Shown: positions 20,378-28,789, counted from the stretch's first letter. The stretch is 64,000 nt of DNA from Bacillota bacterium (GCA_023392595.1 JAEVYU010000079.1:62001-126000), one strand, 5' to 3'. The notes: generated by a model from the sequence alone, not told the origin. Made by a program: numbers and translations.

Positions 20378-22177
20378 TTAATTCAAATTGATCATAGTTC
20401 CCTTCACAGTTACATTGGCCGAGCTTTGAACAGTAATTCCGCTTGCTTCCAAGGCCATTTTATTACCATTCATGTCTTTAACCACAATCCCGGCGCTGCT
20501 TAAAGTAATAGCATTTCCATTCGAATCTTTGAGTTCCAAACCCTGATTGTTGAGGGTAAGCTTATTTTTGTTCGTGTCTTCAATTACCATTCCTTTGTCG
20601 GTGGTAGTAACCGTATTTTTGTTTTTGTCTTCCACGGACATCCCCTTATCATGCAAGATAATTTTATTCTGGTTCTTGTCCTCCACCGTGATTCCCTTTT
20701 CATCTTCAAGTAAGGCTTTATTTCCACCGGGAGTTGTAATGACCAACTTTTCTTTGTCCTTTTCATCAGTGAAAACTAATTTGATACCGTTCTTGGTAAT
20801 GATCCCTTTATCATAATTCTTTTCTGTAAAATCTAAAGGAGGTTTGGTTTTTCCATTATAGAGCGAACCGAGAACGACTGCATGGCGGGGATCGTCATTA
20901 AAGAACCCCACCACCACTTCGTCGCCGGTTTCCGGGACCCAAAAAAAACCTCTCTGATCGCCAGCGTAGGGTTGGTTCAATCGAGCCCAAATGACACTTG
21001 GTTTGGCGTCAAGTTCTGCGAAGACCGGAATTCTTACCTTAATTCGATCAATTTTATCCGGATCTCCCTCCCCGGGATATGCTTCAACGATCCCAACCTG
21101 TAACCCGTTAATCCCCGGTAATAAGCCGGAAGCCGGTTTTTCCACCAAATCCTCAGTTTTGTAAAACCACTTGCCGGAAAGACCGCATTGGATATCTGTA
21201 GCCCAACCATCTAGGTTAATCCGATGCCGAATCCCGGAAATAATGGCGGTCGCGCCAAAAATGTCACCCGCCTCGGAGATAGTCACCATACCCCCTAGTT
21301 TCAAAGTAGGATTGCCCTCAATCGAAATTCTGCCGCGGATTAATGAATACCGGTTTTTTATAAGGCCCGCATTGGCCCAAGCCGTCATTTCTGCCTTTTC
21401 GCCGGAAACGCCACTGACCAAAAAGCATTGGTCTGTGCCCATTGCTTTTGCGAGTTTGCTGAAGGAGTGTTTGCTTTTGAGAATATCGTTTTTATCATTG
21501 TTGTTAACCGCCTTCACCGGCCCTAGCTCTTTGATATCCCAACAAACTCCGGCCACCGAATTGTACTGCGTGCTTAAATCGGCTTCAATTTCAAACTCCC
21601 GGATATCGGATAATTGAGTAGCCGCCGCAGTTAAATCCGGCTTTATCAACATGAGCTTTCCGTTTTCAACGCAGACCAAAAGACCGTTGGCTTCAGCGCG
21701 CGAGACGATAAAATCCCAGTTGGTGCAGTAATATTGCACCATCTGTTTATGCATTAATGTATCCGTTGCGCAGTCCACTGTTAACCCTACTTTTTTGGTG
21801 ATATCCGAAATGATGGTTTGGTCGTTTTTTTGGGCAAAGACAGCGCTTTGCCTCGTCAAACTTAATTTATGGGCGCTGTCTTTGATATCCACTGTTAAAT
21901 ATGTATTCGAAGAATTCTTCTTCAGATGTTGTTTAATGACTATTCCTTCGAACGTCATAGTTCCGGTGGAATTTGACAATACAATTTCGATGGGACTACC
22001 CGGTTCAAAACAAGTCGCCTCACTCAGTTCCAATGGGGATTTATTACCGGTTCCACCCTCCCCGATTACGACCTCGGCATAGGGAATTTTATTCACTGCC
22101 GTCATAATGTCCAAGCTCAAAATGTTAGAAGATACCGCGGTGCCACCGCTAAAAATTTGAGATTGTAAATTCCTCAT
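20378..22177 (-). CDS. VgrG/gp5-like spike protein with beta-helical needle (Cis8)
   Basis: 599 residues. The N-terminal ~340 residues form the gp27-like hub (ILSLDIMTAVNKIPYAEVVI; phage-late-control-type fold). Residues ~355-450 form an OB-fold with DRIKVRIPVFAEL and WVPETGDEVVVGFFNDDPRH, the gp5/VgrG signature. From ~470 to the end run ~17-residue repeats such as GMSVEDKNKNTVTTTDK, a triple-stranded beta-helix ending in VTVKGTMINLN. A GAGGGG site precedes the ATG. The protein should form the trimeric puncturing tip on the inner tube. No enzymatic extension is visible. With no PAAR gene nearby, the helix end may itself form the point. Confidence 0.88.
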   Translation of the reverse strand: MRNLQSQIFSGGTAVSSNILSLDIMTAVNKIPYAEVVIGEGGTGNKSPLELSEATCFEPGSPIEIVLSNSTGTMTFEGIVIKQHLKKNSSNTYLTVDIKDSAHKLSLTRQSAVFAQKNDQTIISDITKKVGLTVDCATDTLMHKQMVQYYCTNWDFIVSRAEANGLLVCVENGKLMLIKPDLTAAATQLSDIREFEIEADLSTQYNSVAGVCWDIKELGPVKAVNNNDKNDILKSKHSFSKLAKAMGTDQCFLVSGVSGEKAEMTAWANAGLIKNRYSLIRGRISIEGNPTLKLGGMVTISEAGDIFGATAIISGIRHRINLDGWATDIQCGLSGKWFYKTEDLVEKPASGLLPGINGLQVGIVEAYPGEGDPDKIDRIKVRIPVFAELDAKPSVIWARLNQPYAGDQRGFFWVPETGDEVVVGFFNDDPRHAVVLGSLYNGKTKPPLDFTEKNYDKGIITKNGIKLVFTDEKDKEKLVITTPGGNKALLEDEKGITVEDKNQNKIILHDKGMSVEDKNKNTVTTTDKGMVIEDTNKNKLTLNNQGLELKDSNGNAITLSSAGIVVKDMNGNKMALEASGITVQSSANVTVKGTMINLN

Positions 22178-22190
22178 GATTCGTATCCCC

Positions 22191-22781
22191 TCAAGAAACC
22201 GTGATTACTATACCGTTACTGGTGGTTTTAGCAGGTATAGTACCATTATTTGCTGTTTCTATTTCCTTCTTCTGACCTTTTAGTCTTTTTTCACAATCAC
22301 TTTTGTATTTCTGCGGGTCACTGGTAAACGTGGCGTCCAGTTCCGCCCGGAGCGGAATGCCATCCCGGTCAAACAAGGTATAATTAATCGTTACTTCCTT
22401 TAACATACAATGGAAGGAAAACTCACCCCACAAGATCTGTAATGGAATCGCTTCCCCGTTTACCGGATACCATGCCAGGTTCAAAAAATGATTGATTTGT
22501 TGAGATACGGTCTGGTTACTCCGTTTAAAAATGGGGAAGAAAGAGTCGCCATATTCGGTGACTCCTGTTCCATCAATAATCAATTTCAGTTTAAAATCAT
22601 GGGGTGGTGTTTTCGTATACCGGTACTTCTCCAACCCACTATTTACATCTCCTACCGTTTCAAAAGTCACCGCAAAGGTCTCGGAATACGACTCGGGATT
22701 AAACATAACCTCAAAGGTATCGTTGGCGTTTTCTGAAATAATCTTAAGCTTAGCCAGCTTTCCATAGTCTTTTACACCCAT
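22191..22781 (-). CDS. CIS tube-cap/adaptor protein (Cis7-like)
   Basis: 196 residues. The MFNPESYSETFAVTF segment and WGEFSFHCMLKEVTINYTLF are characteristic of the CIS tube family that joins the inner tube to the spike hub and often ends in a LysM domain. Here no LysM is evident; the last ~35 residues are a short polar tail. Gene order (after tube and DUF5908, before spike) supports the role. The ribosome site is weak (AAAGAGTG). It ends 13 bp before the spike start. Confidence 0.8.
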   Translation of the reverse strand: MGVKDYGKLAKLKIISENANDTFEVMFNPESYSETFAVTFETVGDVNSGLEKYRYTKTPPHDFKLKLIIDGTGVTEYGDSFFPIFKRSNQTVSQQINHFLNLAWYPVNGEAIPLQILWGEFSFHCMLKEVTINYTLFDRDGIPLRAELDATFTSDPQKYKSDCEKRLKGQKKEIETANNGTIPAKTTSNGIVITVS

Positions 22782-22794
22782 TTTATTTCACTCT

Positions 22795-22956
22795 TTATCT
22801 TTCTTTTTCTCTTTTTAAAATTTGCAGGACCTCGGCCACACAGCGTTCCACCAGACCCTGAGCGGCGGCCCGGTCAATGCCCTTCGTCTCATTTCCGACC
22901 GGATTTTTATCGGTAACCGTCGTTTTTATCACTAATTCTCTGATTTCTACTGTCAT
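22795..22956 (-). CDS. DUF5908-type mini-protein (Cis6-like)
   Basis: 53 residues starting MTVEIRELVIKTTVTDK, with a C-terminal helix AQGLVERCVAEVLQIL. This matches the tiny DUF5908 proteins typically encoded between the tube and tube-cap genes of CIS loci; their function is not established. The stop codon of the preceding tube gene lies 2 nt upstream, and the 3' end is 13 bp from the next gene. Easily missed because of its size. Confidence 0.82.
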   Translation of the reverse strand: MTVEIRELVIKTTVTDKNPVGNETKGIDRAAAQGLVERCVAEVLQILKREKER

Positions 22957-22958
22957 TT

Positions 22959-23447
22959 TTAAATCCTCAACACTTGAAAGCGGGTATAGGCTAGCTCCAT
23001 TGTCTCAATCACAACGCCATTAACGTCCGCAGCCAAATCGGAAACACTCCATTTCACAGGATAAGTTTTCCAAAAGAACCATCCGGCTAATGGTAACCCA
23101 TCGTCGTCCAGAACGGCAACTAAAGCATTGCCGGGCGAAAACCTCATGTTGGACATGGCGGCGTTAAACTCGATATTTAAAGGAGAGCCTATCACCATCC
23201 CCCGCTCAAGCACTAGATTGTTATAGGAAACCCGGTTAGGGAGCCGGTGAGTGTATAAATTTTCGCCGCCTTCTTTATAGGTGATGACTTCAATCTCCGA
23301 CGATAGTCCTGATACTTTTTTAAATCGCATATCGAGCGGATTAGGCGTTGTTCCATCGGCGAAAAAAACCACCGCAAAATGAAATCCCACCGGTGGTTGC
23401 TGGTCCCCAGCCAAGGTTAATTCCGGGATAGTTATTAATTCACTCAT
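22959..23447 (-). CDS. CIS inner-tube protein 2 (gp19-like, Cis5)
   Basis: 162 residues. PPVGFHFAVVFF, the VSGLSSEIEVITYKEGG motif and a C-terminal VIETMELAYTRFQV strand identify the T4 gp19/Hcp-like tube fold. In systems with two tube paralogues the second usually forms the first ring on the baseplate. It is located 22 bp after tube 1. It is clearly divergent from tube 1 but shares the VSGLS-x(3)-E-x-ITYK motif. Confidence 0.87.
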   Translation of the reverse strand: MSELITIPELTLAGDQQPPVGFHFAVVFFADGTTPNPLDMRFKKVSGLSSEIEVITYKEGGENLYTHRLPNRVSYNNLVLERGMVIGSPLNIEFNAAMSNMRFSPGNALVAVLDDDGLPLAGWFFWKTYPVKWSVSDLAADVNGVVIETMELAYTRFQVLRI

Positions 23448-23469
23448 GATTTACCCCGATTATTTTAGT

Positions 23470-23931
23470 TTAGGCATACTCGATTCTCAGATCGTCCGCC
23501 ATTAATTCCAGGGATTCAACCGCCACATCGTTGGTTTTGGCATTAAAGGCCGGAGCATCCAGCTTCACCGGAAAAGCGTTGGTAACTTTCCAAGTAACAA
23601 CCGGGGCTTCTCCTTTCTCATCCATTAAGCTGACAGTGATATTTTTCTTGTCCACAGTGGACTGGCGGATACTGTTAATCCAGTCATACAGCTTACTGTC
23701 GGCTTTGATAACTCCTTTTTTCAAAGTAAATTTCAAATCAGTCGTTAATCCGGGCATCCGTTTTGCCCCCTGGACACAACTTAAACCGTCTTTATACGTA
23801 ATCGTTTCCCTAGCAATACTTAACCCCGACACTTCGGTGAACGCCACCGGATCCATTCCGTCGATCTCTACCCGATAATGATATGCCGGAAGGGGATAAG
23901 TATTTTTGATATCATCTACAGTGGTTGCCAT
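23470..23931 (-). CDS. CIS inner-tube protein 1 (gp19-like, Cis1)
   Basis: 153 residues of the gp19 tube family: PAYHYRVEIDGMDPVAFTEV, VSGLSIARETITYKDGLS, and ESLELMADDLRIEYA at the end. It probably polymerises into the bulk of the inner tube that is expelled on contraction. It follows the sheath gene by 75 bp, and its own GAGG-containing ribosome site suggests high translation. Confidence 0.88.
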   Translation of the reverse strand: MATTVDDIKNTYPLPAYHYRVEIDGMDPVAFTEVSGLSIARETITYKDGLSCVQGAKRMPGLTTDLKFTLKKGVIKADSKLYDWINSIRQSTVDKKNITVSLMDEKGEAPVVTWKVTNAFPVKLDAPAFNAKTNDVAVESLELMADDLRIEYA

Positions 23932-24006
23932 CTCTTTTGCCTCGCTTTTTCAAATTTAATTTTCTAGCTTCTTATTACAACCAATTAATCCATACTCCAA
24001 ATTTTT

Positions 24007-25341
24007 TTAAGATGTTTGAACCTTATGGCTAAACTCTAGGGTAATGAATTCCGCCGGTCGGACTGCGGCAATCCCTACTTTAATAATGAGTTTTCCATTC
24101 AAAATATCCTGGGAAGTCATTGTAGTACCCAATCCTACTTGGACGAAGTAAGCGTCCTCGGCTTTACCGCCAGCTAACGCACCTTGCCGCCAGATAGTAT
24201 CCAAAAAGCTCTCAACCATGCTGCGAAGTTTGAGCCAGGTCATGGCATTATTTGGCTCAAAAACAGCAAAAGCGGTTGATTTCTGAATCGACTCCTCAAT
24301 ATAAGTGAACAACCGCCGTACTGAAACATAGCGCCATTGATTATCATTTCCTGCTAAAGTCCGGGCGCCCCAAACCAAAGTACCTTTACCGGTAAAGTTA
24401 CGAATCGCGTTAATCGATTTACCGCTTGTGGCATCAACGTTTAACAAGTCGTTATCTTCTTCCGTCAGTTTCCGATTGGGTCCGCTGACATAAGATAAGC
24501 TGACGTTGGCCGGTGCTTTCCAAACTCCCCGGTCTCGATCGACGCTGGCATATACACCTGCTACAGCCGCACTGGAAGGGAGAGTCAAATAATGATTTTC
24601 AATTTCGGACTTAATAGCGTTATATAATGCTGTTCCCTTCCCTTTTTCGGCCAAGGTTTTTTTTGAATCTCCCTCAACAACTATTACCGAGGTATCGCTA
24701 AATTGATAGTTAAGAGTAGTCGTCAAATACGGATAATACGCCGCGCCATATTCTAAATTATTGGCGCCGATGCCGGTTCGAAACGCCTCGGCATCTTCAC
24801 TTACCATCCCCGAGTCAATCACGTCGATGATGGCAAAACGATCTTTCATTTTACTGCATTGATTTAAAACACGTCGATATATAGAATAAAAATCATTGTT
24901 TGATAAATGAATAGCCCCCGGTACGACGATTAAGGTTGGTTCATCTTCAAGCTTCAGGGCATCAATCCCATTTTCAAACCGTTTGACCTCGCTTAGCTCG
25001 TCACTGGAGTCTAAGGCCACAATATAGCAACTTTCACCGCCATTGTTAAAAAACATTTGCATACTGTAATACAAGTCGGTAACTTTTTGGGGAAATTGAA
25101 GACTGACAATAGAATCACCGGAGACATTCACGGTAATTGTTTCATCCGCCGCCTGACCAAATAGGCTTTCATATTCTTTTATAGTGCTGACAGCGGTCGG
25201 CTTATAAAACAGGCTGTTATTAACCCCTGCCTTTTGAGTATATCCGATAAAAGCAGGTACCGCAGTCGATACGCTCGCCACCGAGCTTGCCAATGTTGAT
25301 GTCTCCTCAATATACACACCTGGTGTTTTGTAATCACTCAT
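24007..25341 (-). CDS. Contractile tail sheath protein (Cis2)
   Basis: 444 residues. The N-terminus MSDYKTPGVYIEETSTLASS followed by STAVPAFIGYT, a middle ANVSLSYVSGPNRKLTEEDN segment, RNFTGKGTLVWGARTLAG, and the C-terminal strand EFITLEFSHKVQTS are the classic sheath architecture. The terminal strands exchange between neighbouring subunits. Only one sheath gene is seen, whereas some systems have two or three. It is the first gene of the operon. An AAGGAG lies unusually far (15 nt) from the ATG, so translation may be modulated or a minor start may exist. Confidence 0.93.
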   Translation of the reverse strand: MSDYKTPGVYIEETSTLASSVASVSTAVPAFIGYTQKAGVNNSLFYKPTAVSTIKEYESLFGQAADETITVNVSGDSIVSLQFPQKVTDLYYSMQMFFNNGGESCYIVALDSSDELSEVKRFENGIDALKLEDEPTLIVVPGAIHLSNNDFYSIYRRVLNQCSKMKDRFAIIDVIDSGMVSEDAEAFRTGIGANNLEYGAAYYPYLTTTLNYQFSDTSVIVVEGDSKKTLAEKGKGTALYNAIKSEIENHYLTLPSSAAVAGVYASVDRDRGVWKAPANVSLSYVSGPNRKLTEEDNDLLNVDATSGKSINAIRNFTGKGTLVWGARTLAGNDNQWRYVSVRRLFTYIEESIQKSTAFAVFEPNNAMTWLKLRSMVESFLDTIWRQGALAGGKAEDAYFVQVGLGTTMTSQDILNGKLIIKVGIAAVRPAEFITLEFSHKVQTS

Positions 25342-26009
25342 GTTTCTAATGCTACACTCCTTTTTAGTATTCTATAATTTTTATAACGCGGGATTTATCG
25401 AAGTTTACCGAAATGCGCCCCATTGTCCAGCTAAATGTCCGATTAACGCGCGTGAATCCTTCCTATTCAAAAAACCTTCCCCCTTTCCCGTCGTGCCGGA
25501 TTTCCCGCTAATCCGGCCGATCGTAAATTATGAAAATATAAATTATGCCGGACCCCACCCCTGCCCGTACATGAAAACCCGCTACGAACAGCCGGCACAA
25601 TTCTAGCCTTCTTGGCCTATCGCAGCTTTCCACAATGCCTGAAAAGAAGAAACCGCCTATCATGTTCAAATAGACGGTTTCCATATTTAGATTTGGTACG
25701 GCCACATTCAATGGCCGGCACCCCTAACAAAAATTTCATACCATCTTTCTTGTTTCTCCAAACGCATTTTTACGAAAAATCATCAATAATAAATAGGTAC
25801 TGTTGGGTTTGGCGTATTTTAGCAGGTGCATCTTCCCGAATAACGGGCTCCGAATCAAACAATTTTTCCTGGCGGAAACACCGATAATCATAGCCTGCGA
25901 GATCCAACAGAGTACCCGGATTTTAAGTTTGGAGGTTATAAAATAATTCAGCCTCTACTTCAGCCGTAATATCCAGGCAGTTTCTTCTGCCTTTTATTAA
26001 TTCCGGGCA
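25342..26009 (-). other. Untranslated leader of the CIS operon
   Basis: This ~670-bp stretch lies between the promoter-like repeat (26010-26180) and the sheath. I see no convincing gene: open frames are short and have no ribosome sites. It contains the hairpin at 25649-25681 and a smaller stem near 25703. If transcription starts near 26090, the mRNA has an untranslated leader of about 750 nt. Confidence 0.5.
25649..25681 (-). terminator. Attenuator-like hairpin in the CIS leader
   Basis: Arms 25649-25660 and 25670-25681 pair almost perfectly (GAAACCG with CGGTTTC as the core). On the minus strand the stem is followed by a U-rich tract (TTCTTCTTTT). It could act as a partial terminator between the distal promoter and the sheath gene. 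Inference from structure only. Confidence 0.45.
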
Positions 26010-26180
26010 TAAAAATAACGCCTTTGGCTAATGCCTCAGCGCTATTGTTTTGTATTTCGTATAATGAATTTTCATGTTCAAACAATTTACCCACTATCAT
26101 ATTATCACGTTTTTTTGGAAAAAGTGTGTCGATTTTGTGTCGAGAACTCTAGACCCCTCCAAATCAACAAAAATTTTTTT
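26010..26180 (-). promoter_or_regulatory. Copy B of a duplicated regulatory repeat, facing the CIS operon
   Basis: This segment matches 28790-28965 (copy A) over ~170 bp, with the highest identity at 26084-26180. Read on the minus strand it contains two TCGACA boxes (26138-26143 and 26127-26132, 11 bp apart), an A-rich tract, a GTGATAATATG -10-like box near 26099-26106, and further on a terminator-like stem (26011-26043). It lies ~200 bp beyond the 3' end of an ArpU/DUF1492-like gene. The spacing from box to -10 is too long for an ordinary -35, so activator dependence is plausible. Confidence 0.6.
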
Positions 26181-26372
26181 CCGTACCAGTTCATGCTATT
26201 TTTTAAAGTTTATTGTCTGGTCAAAGCCTATTTGGGTTTTGAATACAGTTACTAAAATTCCTTGGCAAAGCCTCAACATTTGTATTTAAATAATTTAGCA
26301 AGAATCCTATACGTTAAAACCATTTCAATGGATAAGATAATCTAATTATATTAAAATTAATTATAGGTTTTC

Positions 26373-26873
26373 TTATGAGAGGATCCCAAAAATCAATGCA
26401 AATTTAAAAATAATGCCTTGCCGTATTCTATAATAATAATGTCGATTTAAATGGAATTCCTCTATAATTTCTTCATTGGAAAAACAATTTTGGATGAAAT
26501 ATTTTTGTGTTGCAATTTCTTTTTCAAACTCACTTAGTGTACCGATCCCAGACTCAATCCTGCGGATCCGGGTTTGATAGTACTTGATTTTTTCTTCAAT
26601 CATCACAGCTCGCAAAGCGGATAAATTAACCGGATCCCCAGGACCATTTCGGGAAGAGAGTGCGTCGGTGGGCACTTGACCATATTGATTAATCACATCT
26701 TCTAAATCCTGCTCTAATTGAGCGAGTGCCAATTTATAAGCGTTATACGCGGATAATTCCTGTTCTACATAAAAACAAGCATGTTCAGGAATTCTTAATC
26801 CTACTTCCTCCAATGATTTATCCAATTTTTTTGAAGATCTCCTTCTTCCAGATCCAGATCGAGCAACGCTCAT
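26373..26873 (-). CDS. ArpU/DUF1492-like phage late transcription activator (module B)
   Basis: 166 residues. An N-terminal basic stretch (SGSGRRRSSKKL) and a long coiled helix region are followed by a C-terminal sigma-like helix-turn-helix (EKEIATQKYFIQNCFSNEEI, then FHLNRHYYYRIRQGIIFKFA). This pattern is typical of ArpU/RinA/DUF1492 proteins, which in prophages switch on the late (morphogenesis) operon just downstream. Here the downstream operon is the CIS. The ATG at 26873 has AGAGGTGA 5-7 nt upstream. A second protein of the same type is encoded at 29114-29512. Confidence 0.62.
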   Translation of the reverse strand: MSVARSGSGRRRSSKKLDKSLEEVGLRIPEHACFYVEQELSAYNAYKLALAQLEQDLEDVINQYGQVPTDALSSRNGPGDPVNLSALRAVMIEEKIKYYQTRIRRIESGIGTLSEFEKEIATQKYFIQNCFSNEEIIEEFHLNRHYYYRIRQGIIFKFALIFGILS

Positions 26874-26912
26874 GACAATCACCTCTTGTGAAATTATTCT
26901 TGAAAAATTCCA

Positions 26913-27071
26913 CTACCGGTATTCTTTTTTCACCCAATTTTGTAAACCAACTGTACTTGCATACCTCTCCAGTGAGATCAATTGTTCTCCCAAGGGTTCA
27001 TCCTGAGTAAAACCCATTGATTGATATAAACATCTTAATAGCATTTTAGGCAAACTTTTCGAGCGACGCAA
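26913..27071 (-). CDS. Small protein of 52 residues, unknown function
   Basis: Starts with TTG at 27071 behind a strong GGAGGTGAAGAGA site and encodes MRRSKSLPKMLLRCLYQSMG..., ending WVKKEYR. Basic at both ends, with no recognisable domain. It sits 39 bp before the late-activator gene, in the same direction, as small early proteins do in phage regulatory regions. Confidence 0.55.
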   Translation of the reverse strand: MRRSKSLPKMLLRCLYQSMGFTQDEPLGEQLISLERYASTVGLQNWVKKEYR

Positions 27072-27171
27072 TCTCTTCACCTCCAAATAAATTTTAAGGA
27101 ATACACTAAAACTAGATCAAAACGGCAAATCCCTTTTTATATTTCAAATCTCCCCTCCTTCAATTGATTTT

Positions 27172-27267
27172 TTAAAAAATTTTGGAATGCTCCCAAGGTA
27201 ATTTCTGAAAAACTTTTTCCGGCAATATAAAGTAATTTACATCGTCGGCATCATGAAACAAAGACAT
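27172..27267 (-). CDS. Possible 31-residue ORF
   Basis: ATG at 27267 opens MSLFHDADDVNYFILPEKVF and ends WEHSKIF. The frame stays open and protein-like upstream to about 27325 (including GSGQECWFL) but without a start codon or good ribosome site, so it may be a remnant or use a non-standard start. Otherwise 27072-27334 shows nothing clear. Confidence 0.25.
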   Translation of the reverse strand: MSLFHDADDVNYFILPEKVFQKLPWEHSKIF

Positions 27268-27334
27268 CAGAAACCAGCATTCCTGCCCGGACCCACGGCT
27301 AATAACCCTACAAACAGATCGTTCGTTCCGTTAT

Positions 27335-27616
27335 TCAATGATTCCAATTACGTATAGTCCTGGCATTTTGGGGTCCTTTCCTTTTAAACTCCCGGGGGTT
27401 AAAAATTTCTTCCTGCGGAACTCCGTATACGTTGGCCAATCTGACTTGGTTGAAATAACGTGGCTTGAAACGTCCGCATTCCCAATTTTGATAAACCCGG
27501 CTTTGGACACAAACCCGTTCCGCAGCCTCTTTCATGGTCCAATCGTTCAAAATACGCAAAATTGCTAATTTAGTAAACCAGGGGACTTTATTGATTTTCT
27601 GATTTAATACAGTCAT
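27335..27616 (-). CDS. XRE-family helix-turn-helix regulator (module B, leftward)
   Basis: 93 residues from the ATG at 27616, preceded by GGAGGTGAG. The middle carries the helix-turn-helix (TMKEAAERVCVQSRVYQNWE, then CGRFKPRY). The C-terminus is basic. It is transcribed away from the second XRE gene at 27817, with palindromic operators between them: a Cro/CI-like arrangement. It likely controls its own module and, through the late activator, the CIS. Confidence 0.75.
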   Translation of the reverse strand: MTVLNQKINKVPWFTKLAILRILNDWTMKEAAERVCVQSRVYQNWECGRFKPRYFNQVRLANVYGVPQEEIFNPREFKRKGPQNARTIRNWNH

Positions 27617-27632
27617 TAAACTCACCTCCGAG

Positions 27633-27661
27633 GATATTATCCTATTGGATATGATAATATC
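27633..27661. promoter_or_regulatory. Nested palindromes between the divergent XRE genes of module B
   Basis: GATATTATC (27633-27641) and its complement GATAATATC (27653-27661) flank a second palindrome TATCCTATTGGATA (27638-27651). They lie just upstream of the 27616 gene and are plausible operators for one of the flanking XRE proteins. Binding is inferred. Confidence 0.5.
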
Positions 27662-27816
27662 AATATATTTAATAAATATCAACTGTAGCGATATGCCGAA
27701 ATTTACTGTTATAAAAGAAAAATTCCTTTTTATCTGTATCTAAAGCTTGTTTATATATAATATCTATACAAATATACTTTTTGATGATATAGTGATAAAC
27801 GTAAGGAGGAATCATG

Positions 27817-28170
27817 ATGATTACGACTAACTTAGGCAAAACTATTGCCAAAAGACGCAAAGAACTCGGCATAACCCAAGTCGAACTGGCATTACAAGCC
27901 GGTACATCCCAAGGTTATATCTCGGACCTGGAAAATGGAAAGATCCTCAATCCGACAATCGGAACACTTCTGAAAATCGCTACCATATTAAATTTGGAAA
28001 GCAGCAAGCTGCTTTCGGAAGTCGACCATCCCCAAGAAGAAATTATTATTTATGGTGATCGTGATAATGTCATTGATTTCGATTCACTGGATGACGAAGG
28101 AAAACGGCAAATCATTACCTTTTATGAATTTATCAAGAATAAATACTCCATCAACAAAAACCCTAAGTAA
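27817..28170 (+). CDS. XRE-family transcriptional repressor (module B, rightward)
   Basis: 117 residues. A typical N-terminal XRE domain: IAKRRKELGITQVELALQAG, then TSQGYISDLENGK. A short C-terminal acidic part follows. Of two consecutive ATGs, the second (27817) is 7 nt from AAGGAGG and is preferred. Divergent from the 27335-27616 regulator; probably the CI-like partner of the switch. Confidence 0.8.
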   Translation: MITTNLGKTIAKRRKELGITQVELALQAGTSQGYISDLENGKILNPTIGTLLKIATILNLESSKLLSEVDHPQEEIIIYGDRDNVIDFDSLDDEGKRQIITFYEFIKNKYSINKNPK

Positions 28171-28229
28171 ATTTTTCCATTTGCCGATATTAATAGTACA
28201 TTTTTTAGCAATAAAGGAGGGATATTCCA

Positions 28230-28382
28230 ATGTTCGAAAATAACCTGGAAGTATGGAAGTTCCCGGATCCCGTCAAAAAAGTGAAGATTAAAATCAACAA
28301 CCTAACCATCATCGGTTATACAGAAAAACGTCCTGTTGAGGACGTTTTTAATTTTATAATGCCGAAATCCGCTGGAAAATGA
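28230..28382 (+). CDS. Small protein of 50 residues, unknown function
   Basis: ATG at 28230 is 7-8 nt behind AAAGGAGGG. It encodes MFENNLEVWKFPDPVKKVKI... and ends MPKSAGK. No domain recognised. It follows the XRE gene at 27817 by 59 bp and may be co-transcribed. A terminator-like stem (28324-28349) lies inside its coding sequence, so full-length expression is uncertain. Confidence 0.5.
   Translation: MFENNLEVWKFPDPVKKVKIKINNLTIIGYTEKRPVEDVFNFIMPKSAGK
28324..28349. terminator. Bidirectional terminator-like hairpin
   Basis: AAAAACGTCC (28324-28333) and GGACGTTTTT (28340-28349) form a perfect 10-bp stem with a 6-nt loop, and T/A tracts on both sides. It overlaps the end of the 50-residue ORF. 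Confidence 0.6.
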
Positions 28383-28510
28383 CAGAAATCAACGTTATAT
28401 CTAAATTTAAACCCACCTAAAAGTAGTAATTTTCGTCGTATTATCCGTTTCATTGATCCGGTTTGACTTTGGGAAGATTGTCAAAATGCCATCCATTGGA
28501 TCACGAGGCG

Positions 28511-28735
28511 TCAGTCATAAAATTTATAGTCAACACACTCTTGGTCTTCCCGAAAATGCCGAGGGGAGTTTCTACATACGGGCTTCACGGCTTTCCTCAT
28601 TCTTCGCTCTGGGAAAGCCATTTTTACTTTTTGCCGCCACAATGCGAGCTCCCTCGGCGAAGCGTTTCCGGCTTGGAGTTGCAAAAGTTGAATCAAATAT
28701 CTTGCCAGCAGTTTTTGTTCATTCATATGCAGCAT
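28511..28735 (-). CDS. Small protein downstream of regulatory repeat A, unknown function
   Basis: 74 residues from the ATG at 28735; a GAGGGGGG box lies 6 nt upstream. The N-terminus (MNEQKLLARYLIQLLQLQAG) is amphipathic helix-like; the C-terminal third is basic. It is the first gene beyond regulatory repeat A on the minus strand, the position the CIS operon occupies beyond repeat B, so it may be a remnant of, or the sole target in, that module. Not recognised. Confidence 0.45.
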   Translation of the reverse strand: MLHMNEQKLLARYLIQLLQLQAGNASPRELALWRQKVKMAFPERRMRKAVKPVCRNSPRHFREDQECVDYKFYD

Positions 28736-28789
28736 AAAAATCCCCCCTCAAAAATTTGATACCCAATGCCTTGCCTTTTAAAAAAACAA

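Noticed and set aside
25508..25711. 67-codon minus-strand frame in the CIS leader
   Set aside because: No ribosome site, spans the attenuator-like hairpin and has no protein-like pattern.
25342..26009. Possible c-di-GMP or other riboswitch in the CIS leader
   Set aside because: I looked for the conserved cores of common riboswitches and found none; only simple hairpins are visible.
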